A stretch of DNA of 64,000 bases from Pelomonas sp. CA6 (GTDB lineage Bacteria > Pseudomonadota > Gammaproteobacteria > Burkholderiales > Burkholderiaceae_C): NCBI RefSeq assembly GCF_022549225.1, contig NZ_JAKZFD010000007.1:1-64000 (forward strand), read 5' to 3'. A program made the position numbers and the translations under genes. The notes under the pieces are model-generated. The model ran no database searches and was not told the origin of the DNA. It saw only the letters and a list, made by a program, of their open reading frames with translations. Positions 46,782 to 55,563 of the stretch are shown in pieces (the stretch's first letter is position 1; each line of letters opens with the position of its first letter).

Positions 46782-48287
46782 ATGAACAACAAGCAACAAA
46801 CAACAGGGGGAGCGTTCCGCCGCGTTCCGGCTTTGACCGCCGTGGCGACCGCCTTGGTATTGGCCGGCTGCGCGGTCACGCCGCAACCCATCGCCAGCGC
46901 CGAAAGCAAGGCCACGCTGGAGACGGACCGCCAAGCCATGTTCGGGGCGCAGGAACCGCTGAGCGGACCGGTGACGCTGGAGCAGGCCATGGAGCGCGCG
47001 CTGCGCCACAACCTGGACTACCGCGTCAAGCTGATGGAAGAGGCGCTGGCGCAGCGCCAGCTGGACCTCTCCAGCGTGGAGATGCTGCCCAAGCTGGCGC
47101 TGGCCGCCGGCTATCGCGGCCGCGACAACGACAACGCCTCGTCCTCGCAGAACGTGGCGACCGGCCAGCAGTCGCTGGTGCCGTCGATCTCCACCGAGCG
47201 CAACACCCAGAACGGCGACCTGACGCTGAGCTGGAACGTGCTGGACTTCGGCGTCAGCTATTACTCGGCGCAGCAACAGTCCGACCGTCTGCTGATCCTG
47301 GAGCAGCGCAAGCGCAAGGTGGCGCAGCAGCTGATCCACCAGGTGCGCGAGGCCTGGTGGCAGGCCGTCGGCGCGCAGCAGTTGGAAGGCCGCATCGACG
47401 CGCTGCTGGTCGAAGCCCACAAGGCGCTGGAAGACGCGCGCCAGGTGGAGCAGCAGAAGCTGCGCTCGCCGCTGGAATCGCTGAACTACCGCCGCCAGCT
47501 GCTGGACGTGGTGCGGCAGATGGGCATGATCCGCAGCTCCATGGCCCAGGCCAAGCCCAAGCTGGCCGCGCTGATGAACGTGACGCCCGGCACGCAGTTC
47601 CAGGTGGCGGTGCCGGAGAGCATGCCGGTGCCGGTGCTGAACCTCAAGCTGGAGCAGATGGAGGAGCTGGCGCTGCTGAACCGCCCCGAGCTGCAGGAGG
47701 CGCGCTACAACGAGCGCATCGGCACGGTCGAAACCCGCAAGGCCATCGCCAAGCTGCTGCCCGGGCTGGAGTTCAGCGTCGGCACGCACCATGACAGCAA
47801 CAAGTTCCTGGTCAACAAGTCCTGGAGTGACGCCGGGCTGCGGGTGAGCTGGAACCTGCTGAACCTGTTCAGCGCCGGCCCGATCAAGCAGGCCGCGAAG
47901 GCCCAGCTGGACGTCGCCAAGGCGCAGCGTCTGGCGCTCAACATGGCCGTGCTGACCCAGGTGAACGTGGCCTATCTGGAGCTGCAGGGTCGCAGCCTCC
48001 AGTTCGGCCTGGAAAAGGAATTGAGCGAGGTCGAACAGCGCATCTACGTGCAGAACCGCAATGCCAGCGACAGCGGCGTGCAGGGCCGCCTGCCGGCCAT
48101 CCTGGCCGACGCCAACGCGGTGTTCTCGTCGCTGCGCTTCTACCAGGCCTATGGCAGCCTGCAGAACGCCTACGGGCAGATGGGCGCCAGCCTGGGGCTG
48201 GACCCCAAACCCGGCCACCCCACCGGCTATGAGCTGACGGCGGGCGCCCTCGACATGGCGGCGCGGCAGACCGCGCAGGTGCAATGA
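46782..48287 (+). CDS. TolC-family outer-membrane lipoprotein of the adhesin cluster
   Basis: Outer-membrane exit duct of 501 residues, started at MNNKQQTTGG (an ATG at 46761 is also possible). The signal peptide ends in a lipobox (VLAGC). VTLEQAMERALRHNLDYRV and the duplicated helical hairpins (QVEQQKLRSPLESLNYRRQLLD; RIYVQNRNASDSGVQGRLPAILADAN) identify the TolC fold. It starts 44 bp after the adhesin stop and overlaps the next adaptor gene by 4 bp, so it is probably the outer-membrane channel of a dedicated export or attachment machine for that protein. Confidence 0.92.
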   Translation: MNNKQQTTGGAFRRVPALTAVATALVLAGCAVTPQPIASAESKATLETDRQAMFGAQEPLSGPVTLEQAMERALRHNLDYRVKLMEEALAQRQLDLSSVEMLPKLALAAGYRGRDNDNASSSQNVATGQQSLVPSISTERNTQNGDLTLSWNVLDFGVSYYSAQQQSDRLLILEQRKRKVAQQLIHQVREAWWQAVGAQQLEGRIDALLVEAHKALEDARQVEQQKLRSPLESLNYRRQLLDVVRQMGMIRSSMAQAKPKLAALMNVTPGTQFQVAVPESMPVPVLNLKLEQMEELALLNRPELQEARYNERIGTVETRKAIAKLLPGLEFSVGTHHDSNKFLVNKSWSDAGLRVSWNLLNLFSAGPIKQAAKAQLDVAKAQRLALNMAVLTQVNVAYLELQGRSLQFGLEKELSEVEQRIYVQNRNASDSGVQGRLPAILADANAVFSSLRFYQAYGSLQNAYGQMGASLGLDPKPGHPTGYELTAGALDMAARQTAQVQ

Positions 48288-49078
48288 GCGGCCGCATCCG
48301 TCAGGCGGCCGCCCGCGGCGCGCTGATGAAGGCCCTGGGCGGCGCGCTGGTGGCGCTGGGTGCGGCGAGCGCGCTGGCCGCGCCACCCGCTCCGCCACCC
48401 GCCGCGGCGCCGGCGGCGGCCAACGATGGCCGCATCCGCGTGCAGCTGATGGCGCGCCAGGCGGTCACGCTGTCGGGCGAGCTGTCGGCGAAGATCGCGT
48501 CGCTGCCGGTGCCCGAGGGCGGCGGCTTCCGCAAAGGCCAGGTGCTGGTCGAATTCGACTGCGACAGCTACCGCGCCCAGCTCGCCAAGGCCCAGGCCGC
48601 ACAGGAGGCGGCCAGCCAGCTGCTGGAGGTCAACCAGCAGCTGGTCAAGCTCAACTCCGCCGGCACGCTGGAAACCACCCAGGCCCAGGGCCGCGCCAAG
48701 GAGACCGCAGCCGAGCTCAGCTACATGAAGACGGTGGTGAACAAGTGCGCGATCTACGCGCCCTTCGCCGGCCGCGTGGCGCGCCGCGTCGCGGCCGTGC
48801 ACCAGTACGTGAGCCCGGGCAACCCGGTGCTGGACATCGTCGATGCCGGTCCGCTGGAGCTGCGCATGCTGGTGCCGTCCAAGTGGCTGGCGCAGCTCAA
48901 GCCAGGCAGCCGCTTCACGGTGGCGGTGGATGAGCTGGGCAGCAGCTTCCCGGCGCGCATCGAACGCCTGGGCGCGCAGATTGACCCGGTGAGCCAGTCC
49001 GTGCTCGCGGTCGGCGTAGTGGACGGCGCGGCGCCGGCGCTGCTGCCGGGCATGAGCGGCTGGGCCAGCTTCAAGTAG
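48284..49078 (+). CDS. Periplasmic adaptor (HlyD/RND-MFP type), small
   Basis: Membrane-fusion protein of 264 residues. A signal peptide or anchor (MKALGGALVALGAASALA) is followed by half a lipoyl-type motif (GGFRKGQVLVEFDCDSYRAQL), a short alpha-hairpin (residues about 95-145) and the second half (CAIYAPFAGRVARRVAAVHQYVSPGNPVLDI). The domains are those of periplasmic adaptors that bridge an inner-membrane partner to TolC. It overlaps the TolC-like gene and is followed 6 bp later by a second adaptor, so at least two different adaptors serve this cluster. Confidence 0.9.
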   Translation: MSGRIRQAAARGALMKALGGALVALGAASALAAPPAPPPAAAPAAANDGRIRVQLMARQAVTLSGELSAKIASLPVPEGGGFRKGQVLVEFDCDSYRAQLAKAQAAQEAASQLLEVNQQLVKLNSAGTLETTQAQGRAKETAAELSYMKTVVNKCAIYAPFAGRVARRVAAVHQYVSPGNPVLDIVDAGPLELRMLVPSKWLAQLKPGSRFTVAVDELGSSFPARIERLGAQIDPVSQSVLAVGVVDGAAPALLPGMSGWASFK

Positions 49079-49084
49079 ATTGGC

Positions 49085-50410
49085 ATGACGGTATCCATGG
49101 ACCGCAGCCGGGAGCTGGCCACCCTGCTGCAGCTGCTGCGCCGTGCCCGCGAGGCGCAGAGCGCCGAGCAGCTGGGCTTTGTCGCCGTCAACGAGAGCCA
49201 GCAGCTGCTGAGCTATCGCCAGGCCGCGCTATGGCGCGAGGGGCTGCACCGCCATGTGGGCGCCTTGTCGGGGCTGGCCGAGCTGGACCCGACCGCGCCC
49301 TATGTGCAGTATCTGGGCCGCCTGTTCCGCCATCTGGCCGCGGAGGCGGGCGCGAGCGCCGAGCCGCGCCGGCTGCAGGCCGATCATCTGCCCGAGGCGC
49401 TGAGCGCCGAATGGGCCAGCGCGCTGCCGGCGCAGGCGCTGTGGCTGCCGCTGGGCGGGCAGGGCGCGCTGCTGCTGGCGCGCGAGCAGCCCTGGAGCGA
49501 TTACGAACTCAAGCTCGCCGCCGAGCTGGCGCATGGCTATGGCCATGCGCTGCTGCGCTTTGCGCCGCGGCGCAACTGGCGCGAACTGCTGGCGCAGTGG
49601 CTGCGCGGGCCGCGGCGCCGCTGGCTGCTGGCGGCCCTGCTGGTGCTGGCGCTGATGCCGGTGCGGCTGAGCGTGCTGGCGCGCGGCGAGGTGGTGGCGC
49701 AGGACCCGCAGCTGCTGCGCGCGCCGCTGAGCGGCGTGATCGACCGCATCCATGTGAGTCCCAACCAGCCGGTCAAGGCCGGCGACCCGCTGTTCGAGCT
49801 CGACGCCACCTCGCTGACCGGGCAGTACGCGCTCGCCGCGCGCGAACGCGAGGCCGCGCAGGAGAGCTTCCGCGCCAGTGCCCAGCTTGCGGTGACCGAT
49901 GACAAGGGCAAGCTGGCGATGGCGCAGGAGCGCGCCAAGCTGGAAGAGAAGAGCATCGCCGCCGAGTTCACCGGCCGCGAGCTCAAGCGCCTGCAGGTCA
50001 ACGCCCCCGGGGCCGGCGTGGTGGTCTTCTCGGACCGCAACGACTGGCAGGGCAAGGCCGTGGTGGTGGGCGAGAAGGTGATGACGCTGGCCGATCCGGC
50101 GCGCGTCGAGCTGGCCGCCTGGATGCCCGCCGCCGAGGCGATCGACGTGGCGCCGGGCGGACGCCTCACGCTCTATCCCAACGCCTCGCCGCTGCAGTCC
50201 TACGAAGCCGAAATCCTGCGTGTGGCCTACCGCGCCGAGCCGGTCGAGGGCGGCCTGCTGGCCTATCGCATCCAGGCCCGCTTTCTCGACGGCGCGACGC
50301 CGCGGCTGGGGCAGATGGGCACGGCGCGCATCCAGGGCCGCTGGGTGCCGCTGGCCTACCATGCGCTGCGCCGGCCCCTGACCGCGCTGCGCCAGTGGCT
50401 GGGATGGTGA
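49085..50410 (+). CDS. HlyD-type adaptor with cytosolic GAF-like N-terminal region
   Basis: Protein of 441 residues with an unusual order: residues 1-170 are a soluble, presumably cytosolic GAF-like region (LLQLLRRAREAQSAEQLGFVAVNESQQLL...ALWLPLGGQGALLLAREQPW); one membrane helix follows at about 178-195 (RWLLAALLVLALMPVRLSVLA); then a periplasmic HlyD domain (LLRAPLSGVIDRIHVSPNQPVKAGDPLFELD and VNAPGAGVVVFSDRNDWQGKAV). The GAF-like part could sense a cytosolic signal or the export substrate. It lies in line with the other export genes, 52 bp before the metalloprotease gene. Confidence 0.88.
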   Translation: MTVSMDRSRELATLLQLLRRAREAQSAEQLGFVAVNESQQLLSYRQAALWREGLHRHVGALSGLAELDPTAPYVQYLGRLFRHLAAEAGASAEPRRLQADHLPEALSAEWASALPAQALWLPLGGQGALLLAREQPWSDYELKLAAELAHGYGHALLRFAPRRNWRELLAQWLRGPRRRWLLAALLVLALMPVRLSVLARGEVVAQDPQLLRAPLSGVIDRIHVSPNQPVKAGDPLFELDATSLTGQYALAAREREAAQESFRASAQLAVTDDKGKLAMAQERAKLEEKSIAAEFTGRELKRLQVNAPGAGVVVFSDRNDWQGKAVVVGEKVMTLADPARVELAAWMPAAEAIDVAPGGRLTLYPNASPLQSYEAEILRVAYRAEPVEGGLLAYRIQARFLDGATPRLGQMGTARIQGRWVPLAYHALRRPLTALRQWLGW

Positions 50411-50462
50411 GCATGGCGAGCCGGACCGCCGCCCACGGGCAGGCCTGGCGCGGGGGCGCCCG

Positions 50463-52571
50463 GTGAGCGCCCGCAAGCTGCCCGCGCTGCGCCAGGAGCT
50501 GACCCTGCACCCCGGGCCGGTGCAGGCCGACGGCTCGCCCAGCTGGACGCTGCACGACCCCTGTGCCAACCGTTTCTACGAGCTCGGCTGGGACAGCTTC
50601 GAGCTGCTGTCGCGCTGGTCGCTGGGCGAGGTGCCGGCGCTGCTGCGGGCGGTCCACGCGCAGACCACGCTGCGGCTGGACGAGGACGATGTCGACGCGC
50701 TCATCCTCTTCCTGTCCCGCCACCAGCTGCTGCAGGCCGCCACGGTCGAGCAGAGCGACTGGCTGTGGCGCCTGCGCCAGGCCAACCGACCCGGCGCGGC
50801 GATGTGGTTGCTGAAAAACTACCTGTTCTTCCGCGTCCCGCTGCTGCGCCCGGAGGCGCTGCTGGACCGGCTGGCGCCGCTGCTGTCTTTCGTCTTCCAT
50901 CCCCGCTTCTGGCGCGCGATGGGTCTGGTGCTGCTGCTGGCGCTGGGCCTGGTGTCGCGGCGCTGGGACGAGTTCACCCACACCTTCTCGGCCTACAGCG
51001 GGCTGGGCGCGGCGCTGGGCATCGGCCTGTCGCTGAGCCTGGCCAAGATCCTTCACGAGCTGGGCCACGCGCTGACGGCCCGTCGCTTCGGCTGCCGCGT
51101 GCCGGCGATGGGCGTGGCCTTCCTGGTGATGCTGCCGGTGCTCTACACCGACACCAACGATGCCTGGAAGCTGCGCTCGCGGCGCCAGCGCCTGCTGATC
51201 GGCGGCGCCGGCATGCTCGCCGAGCTGCTGCTGGCCGTCTTCGCGACGCTGGCGTGGAGCTTCCTGCCCGACGGGCCGCTGCGCGCCGGGGTCTTCCTGC
51301 TCGCGACCACCACCTGGGTGGCCACGCTGGCCATCAACGCCAGCCCTTTCATGCGCTTCGACGGCTATTTCCTGCTGTCGGATGCGCTGGGCATGCCCAA
51401 TCTGCACCAGCGCTCCTTCGCGCTGGCGCGCTGGCAGCTGAGGCGCGCGCTGCTGGGGCTGGACGATGCGCCGCCCGAGCATTTCCCCGCGGCGCGGCGG
51501 CGTGGCCTGGTGCTGTTCGCCTGGGCCACCTGGCTGTACCGGCTGGTGCTCTTCCTGTCCATCGCGCTGCTGGTCTATCACCTGTTCTTCAAGGCCCTGG
51601 GCCTGCTGCTGATGCTGGTGGAGCTGGGCTGGTTCATCGCGCGCCCGCTCGCCGGCGAGCTGAGGGTGTGGTGGCAGCGGCGCGACGAGTTGCGCTGGGG
51701 CCGCGCGACGCGGCGCAGCGCGGGTGTCGTGCTGGCCGGCGCGCTGGTGCTGGTGCTGCCCTGGCGCACCGGGGTTTCGGAGCCGGCCGTGTTGGGCGCG
51801 CTGCAGTCGCAAGGCCTCTATGCGCCGGCGGCGGCGGAAGTCCAGGAGGTGCTGGTGCGCGAAGGCCAGGCCGTCGCGGCCGGCGCGGTGCTGGCGCGGC
51901 TGCGTTCGCCGCAGCTGGAGGCCCAGCTGGCGCTGGCCCAGGCCCGCGAGCGCGACTTCGCCTGGCAGGCCACGCAGCAGACCCTGCATCCGGAGCTGCA
52001 GCAGCGCGCCTCGGTGGCGAAGACGCAATGGGCGGTGGCGCAGGAGCAGGTGGCGGCTCTGCAGCAGCAGGCCGCGCGCCTGGTGCTCAGCGCGCCCTTC
52101 GCGGGCCGCGCGGTCGACCTCAGCGAGGCGCTGCGCGCCGGCACGGTGGTGGCCGAGGGCGAGCGCCTGCTGGACCTGATCGCGCCGCAGGGCGTGCGCG
52201 GAGAGGCCTATGTGGGCGAGGCGGCGCTGGCCGGATTGAAGGCCGGCAGCCCGGTGCGCTTCGTCGCCAACAGCGGTGAGCACGCGGCGCTGAACTGCCG
52301 CCTCGGGCCGGTGGACCCGTTGAACCTGCCGGTGCTGGACGCGCCGGTGCTGGCCTCGGTCTACGGCGGACCGATCGCCGCCGAACAGCGCGAGCGCGGC
52401 CTGGTGCCGCTGGCCGCCACTTTCCGCGTGCGGCTGGAGCACTGCGAGGCGCACGCGGCGCCGCTGCGCGAGCAGGCGGGCGTGGCGCGCATCGAGGGCG
52501 AGCGCGAAAGCCTGCTCGGGCGCGGGTTGCGCTGGCTGGGAGCTTTGCTCAGGCGCGAAGCGGGCTTGTGA
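50463..52571 (+). CDS. M50 site-2-type metalloprotease fused to a HlyD domain
   Basis: Polytopic membrane protein of 702 residues from a GTG. Residues about 1-100 resemble PqqD-type peptide-binding modules (WTLHDPCANRFYELGWDSFELLSRW, then DEDDVDALILFLSRHQLL). The M50 zinc site is intact: HELGH (His198, His202) and NASPFMRFDG (Asn292, Asp300), among several membrane helices. After about residue 420 come a membrane helix and a HlyD-like domain (GLYAPAAAEVQEVLVREGQAVAAGAVLARL, LVLSAPFAGRAVDL). No ABC ATPase is encoded nearby. The combination suggests a protein that binds a leader segment, cleaves in or near the membrane and joins a trans-envelope complex. That role is inference. Confidence 0.9.
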   Translation: MSARKLPALRQELTLHPGPVQADGSPSWTLHDPCANRFYELGWDSFELLSRWSLGEVPALLRAVHAQTTLRLDEDDVDALILFLSRHQLLQAATVEQSDWLWRLRQANRPGAAMWLLKNYLFFRVPLLRPEALLDRLAPLLSFVFHPRFWRAMGLVLLLALGLVSRRWDEFTHTFSAYSGLGAALGIGLSLSLAKILHELGHALTARRFGCRVPAMGVAFLVMLPVLYTDTNDAWKLRSRRQRLLIGGAGMLAELLLAVFATLAWSFLPDGPLRAGVFLLATTTWVATLAINASPFMRFDGYFLLSDALGMPNLHQRSFALARWQLRRALLGLDDAPPEHFPAARRRGLVLFAWATWLYRLVLFLSIALLVYHLFFKALGLLLMLVELGWFIARPLAGELRVWWQRRDELRWGRATRRSAGVVLAGALVLVLPWRTGVSEPAVLGALQSQGLYAPAAAEVQEVLVREGQAVAAGAVLARLRSPQLEAQLALAQARERDFAWQATQQTLHPELQQRASVAKTQWAVAQEQVAALQQQAARLVLSAPFAGRAVDLSEALRAGTVVAEGERLLDLIAPQGVRGEAYVGEAALAGLKAGSPVRFVANSGEHAALNCRLGPVDPLNLPVLDAPVLASVYGGPIAAEQRERGLVPLAATFRVRLEHCEAHAAPLREQAGVARIEGERESLLGRGLRWLGALLRREAGL

Positions 52572-52653
52572 GCGTGGCCCCGGCCGCGCGGCGGCTGCCA
52601 TGCCGCCGCGAAGCGACTATGCTGGGCGTCTTGCCCGCGCGAAGGAGGACTCC

Positions 52654-53700
52654 ATGAACCGGCTCCAATCTCTGTTGGCCGCGGCACCGGTGATCCAGGC
52701 GCCCATGGCCGGCTCGCAGGACGCCGCGCTGACGCTGGCCGTCAGCGAGGCCGGCGCCCTGGGGTCGCTGCCCGCGGCGATGCTGACCCCGGCCCAGCTG
52801 AAGCTGCAGCTGGAGATGCTGAAGGACCGCACGCCGCAGCCCTTCAACCTGAATTTCTTCGCGCACACGCCGCCACAGCCGGACGCGCAGCGCGAGGCCC
52901 ATTGGCGCGGTCTGCTGGCGGGCTATTACGCCGAGCAGGGGCTGCGGCTCGACGACATTCCGTCCGGACCCGGGCGCCAGCCTTTTGGCGAGGAGACCCT
53001 GGCCCTGGTCGAGACCTATCGCCCCGCGGTGGTCAGCTTCCATTTCGGCCTGCCCGCGCCGGAGCTGCTGGCGCGTGTGAAGGCCAGCGGCGCGCTGGTG
53101 TTCTCCAGCGCGACCACGGTGGAAGAGGGTGTCTGGCTGCAGGACCATGGCGCTGACGCGGTGATCGCGCAGGGCCTGGAGGCCGGCGGCCACCGCGGCC
53201 ATTTCCTCAGTCCGGACCTGAGCCTGCAGCAGGGCCTGTTCACGCTGCTGCCGCAATTGGTCGCGACGCTGGACCTGCCGGTGATCGCCGCCGGCGGCAT
53301 CGCCGACGCGGCCGGCGTGCGCGCCGCGCGGGCCTTGGGCGCGGCGGCGGTGCAGGTGGGCACGGCCTATCTGCTGTGCGACGAAGCCAAGACCAGCGCG
53401 GTTCACCGCGCCGCGCTGGCAGACAGCACGCGGCGCCGGCATACCGCGCTGACGCATCTGTTCAGCGGCCGACCGGCGCGCGGCATCATGAACCGGCTGA
53501 TGCAGGAGCTGGGACCGCTGGGCGAGGGACCGCCCGCCTTCCCGCTGGCCACCGCGGCGATCGCGCCGCTGCGCGCCGCGGCCGAGGCGCGCGGCTCGGA
53601 CGAGTTCTCGCCGCTGTGGGCGGGCCAGAACTGCAGCGGCAGCCACGGCGGCCCGGCCGCCGAGCTGACGCGGCGCCTGCTACGCGCCTGGCCGGACTGA
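52654..53700 (+). CDS. Nitronate monooxygenase family protein
   Basis: FMN-dependent TIM-barrel protein of 348 residues. APVIQAPMAGSQDAALTLAVSEAGALGSLPA is the family N-terminus, AVIAQGLEAGGHRGHF carries the conserved His region, and LPVIAAGGIADAAGVRAARALGAAAVQVGTAYL is the FMN phosphate-binding segment. It probably oxidises alkyl nitronates such as propionate-3-nitronate. GGAGGA lies 7 nt before the ATG; 54 bp of open frame upstream is not needed. It is separate from the adhesin cluster (83 bp gap). Confidence 0.93.
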   Translation: MNRLQSLLAAAPVIQAPMAGSQDAALTLAVSEAGALGSLPAAMLTPAQLKLQLEMLKDRTPQPFNLNFFAHTPPQPDAQREAHWRGLLAGYYAEQGLRLDDIPSGPGRQPFGEETLALVETYRPAVVSFHFGLPAPELLARVKASGALVFSSATTVEEGVWLQDHGADAVIAQGLEAGGHRGHFLSPDLSLQQGLFTLLPQLVATLDLPVIAAGGIADAAGVRAARALGAAAVQVGTAYLLCDEAKTSAVHRAALADSTRRRHTALTHLFSGRPARGIMNRLMQELGPLGEGPPAFPLATAAIAPLRAAAEARGSDEFSPLWAGQNCSGSHGGPAAELTRRLLRAWPD

Positions 53701-53727
53701 GTGCCTCTGGCTCCGCCGGGCGGGCGT

Positions 53728-54312
53728 TCAGGCCGGTCGCAGTCCGTTCCAGGCCTGCGGCGCGGCGCCCGCGACGCCGGCCAGCTCCAGCACGCGCTCC
53801 ACGGTCTCGTCGACCATCTGCGCGATGCTGCTGGGGTGGTGGTAGAAGGCCGGCAGCGGCGGGAAGACGATGCCGCCCATCTCGGTCACGGCCGTCATGT
53901 TGCGCAGATGGGCCAGGTTGAACGGCGTCTCGCGCACCATCAGGATCAGGCGGCGGCGCTCCTTCAGAGTGACGTCGGCGGCGCGCGTCAGCAGGTTGTC
54001 GCCGAAGCCATGGGCGATGGCCGCCAGGCTCTTCATCGAGCAGGGTGCCACCACCATCGCGGCGGTGGCGAAGCTGCCGCTGGCCACGCAGGCCCCGACA
54101 TCGCCGGGGGCATGGGCCGCGTCGGCCTCGGCCTCCAGCTCGGCGCGCGTCAGCCCCAGTTCATGGTGGGCATTGAGCACGCCGGCCGGCGTCAGGATCA
54201 GGTGGGTCTGCAGGCCCAGCGCGCGGGCGCGGCGCAGCAGCTGCAAGCCGTAGACGGCCCCGGTGGCGCCGGTGATGCCGACCACCAGGCGCTGTGCTGC
54301 GGCCGGCTGCAT
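53728..54312 (-). CDS. ubiX: UbiX flavin prenyltransferase
   Basis: Makes the prenylated FMN cofactor used by the UbiD decarboxylase in ubiquinone synthesis. The 194-residue product has the family start LVVGITGATGAVYGLQLLRR, the phosphate site MVVAPCSMKSLAAIAHGFGDNLLTRAADVTLKERR and RETPFNLAHLRNM, and ends normally. Its ATG overlaps the grxD stop by one base. The neighbourhood hemA-prfA-prmC-grxD-ubiX is a conserved Burkholderiales block. Confidence 0.96.
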   Translation of the reverse strand: MQPAAAQRLVVGITGATGAVYGLQLLRRARALGLQTHLILTPAGVLNAHHELGLTRAELEAEADAAHAPGDVGACVASGSFATAAMVVAPCSMKSLAAIAHGFGDNLLTRAADVTLKERRRLILMVRETPFNLAHLRNMTAVTEMGGIVFPPLPAFYHHPSSIAQMVDETVERVLELAGVAGAAPQAWNGLRPA

Positions 54313-54626
54313 CAGCCCTGGGTCAGCAGCTGCTGCAGCTCGCCGCTCTCGTACATCTCCATCATGATGTCCGAGCCGCCGACGAACTCGCCGTTCACGT
54401 ACAGCTGCGGGATGGTGGGCCAGTTGGCGTATTCCTTGATGCCCTGGCGCACGCCCTCGTCCTCCAGCACGTTGAAGGTCGACAGATCCTGCACGCCGCA
54501 GGCCTTCAGGATCTGCACCGCGCGGCCGGAGAAGCCGCACATCGGAAACTGGGCCGTGCCCTTCATGAACAGCATCACGCGGTGGGTCTTCACCAGGTCG
54601 TCGATGCGTTGCTGAACGTCGCTCAT
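54312..54626 (-). CDS. grxD: Monothiol glutaredoxin, Grx4 family
   Basis: Iron-sulfur cluster carrier of 104 residues. The active site is CGFS (Cys30) after MKGTAQFPM, and TIPQLYVNGEFVGGSDI is the glutathione-binding region. An AGGA Shine-Dalgarno fits the start at MSDVQQRIDDLV; the frame is open to 54716, but the added 30 residues are not family-like. The stop overlaps the ubiX ATG. Confidence 0.96.
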   Translation of the reverse strand: MSDVQQRIDDLVKTHRVMLFMKGTAQFPMCGFSGRAVQILKACGVQDLSTFNVLEDEGVRQGIKEYANWPTIPQLYVNGEFVGGSDIMMEMYESGELQQLLTQG

Positions 54627-54784
54627 GGGATTTCTGTCCTCGGTCGAATCTCGGTCGGATGGGGCGGTCAGTCGGATGGGCTGGCCGGCGCTCCCCGGAT
54701 TATCGGCCACGTCCAAAGGCCGGCGCGCGCGGCGGGCATCCGCGCCGCGTGACGGGCAAACCGCGGACCCGGACCCGCGCGTGT

Positions 54785-55420
54785 TCAGAAGCTGTAGCTC
54801 AGGCCCAGCTGCAGCACCGGCTTGAAGCGCAGGTCGCGCAGCGTGTCGTCCAGCGCCTGGCCGCGCGGGTCACCCAGGCGAGGCCCGTAGCTGCTGCCGG
54901 CCATCACGCCCAGGTCGGCGCTGAAGCCCCAGCCACCGCGCAGCGCATAGCTGCTGTAGCCCAGGCCCACATAGGACAGCGAGGCGCTGGGCTCGCGATC
55001 GGCGGGCGAGCCGGCGCTCCAGCCTCCGAGGTTGCGCAGGCTGGCGGACAGATAGGGTGAGACGCTGGCGCCGCGGCCCAGCGCCAGGCCGGCGCTGCTC
55101 TGCGTCAGCGACAGCGGACCCAGCAACAGGCCGCCGGTGGCGCGCAGGCCGCCGCCGATGTTCTGGCCCAGGCCGGACCCGGTCAGGTAATAGTCGCCCA
55201 GCAGGTTGGCGCTGAGCAGGCGGCTGCCGCGCAGCACGCCGTCGGGTCCGCTGTCCTGGCTGCTGCTGAGTTGCACGCGGGCCTGCCAGGCGCTCTGGAC
55301 TTGGGGTTTGAGCTGCAGTCCCTGCGCGCGCACCGGCGTCGCGGTGCCGGCCAGCGCGGCCATCAGCAGGGCGGCCATCAGCGCGGCCGGGGCGAGGGAT
55401 GGAGAGAGAGCGGGCTTCAT
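54785..55420 (-). CDS. Hypothetical outer-membrane protein (beta-barrel-like)
   Basis: Secreted protein of 211 residues with a signal peptide ending TPVRAQG. The mature part alternates polar and hydrophobic residues in Gly/Ser/Leu-rich strands (SANLLGDYYLTGSGLGQNIGGGL, YLSASLRNLGGWS, YVGLGYSSYALRGGWGFSADLG) and ends LQLGLSYSF with a terminal Phe, all typical of a small barrel. No named family is recognised. It stands between grxD and prmC, which are otherwise contiguous in relatives. Confidence 0.8.
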   Translation of the reverse strand: MKPALSPSLAPAALMAALLMAALAGTATPVRAQGLQLKPQVQSAWQARVQLSSSQDSGPDGVLRGSRLLSANLLGDYYLTGSGLGQNIGGGLRATGGLLLGPLSLTQSSAGLALGRGASVSPYLSASLRNLGGWSAGSPADREPSASLSYVGLGYSSYALRGGWGFSADLGVMAGSSYGPRLGDPRGQALDDTLRDLRFKPVLQLGLSYSF

Positions 55421-55563
55421 CGCGGTTCTCCTTGAACGGCGGGGAACGCCACCCCACCGGTCCGATCAATGCTACGCCGCCGCCGGGCGGCTGTGCAGGG
55501 GAGATGAACCCGACTGCGGGGCTTGATGCGCAGATTGTGGCGTTCGCCGCGCTTCGCAAGGGC

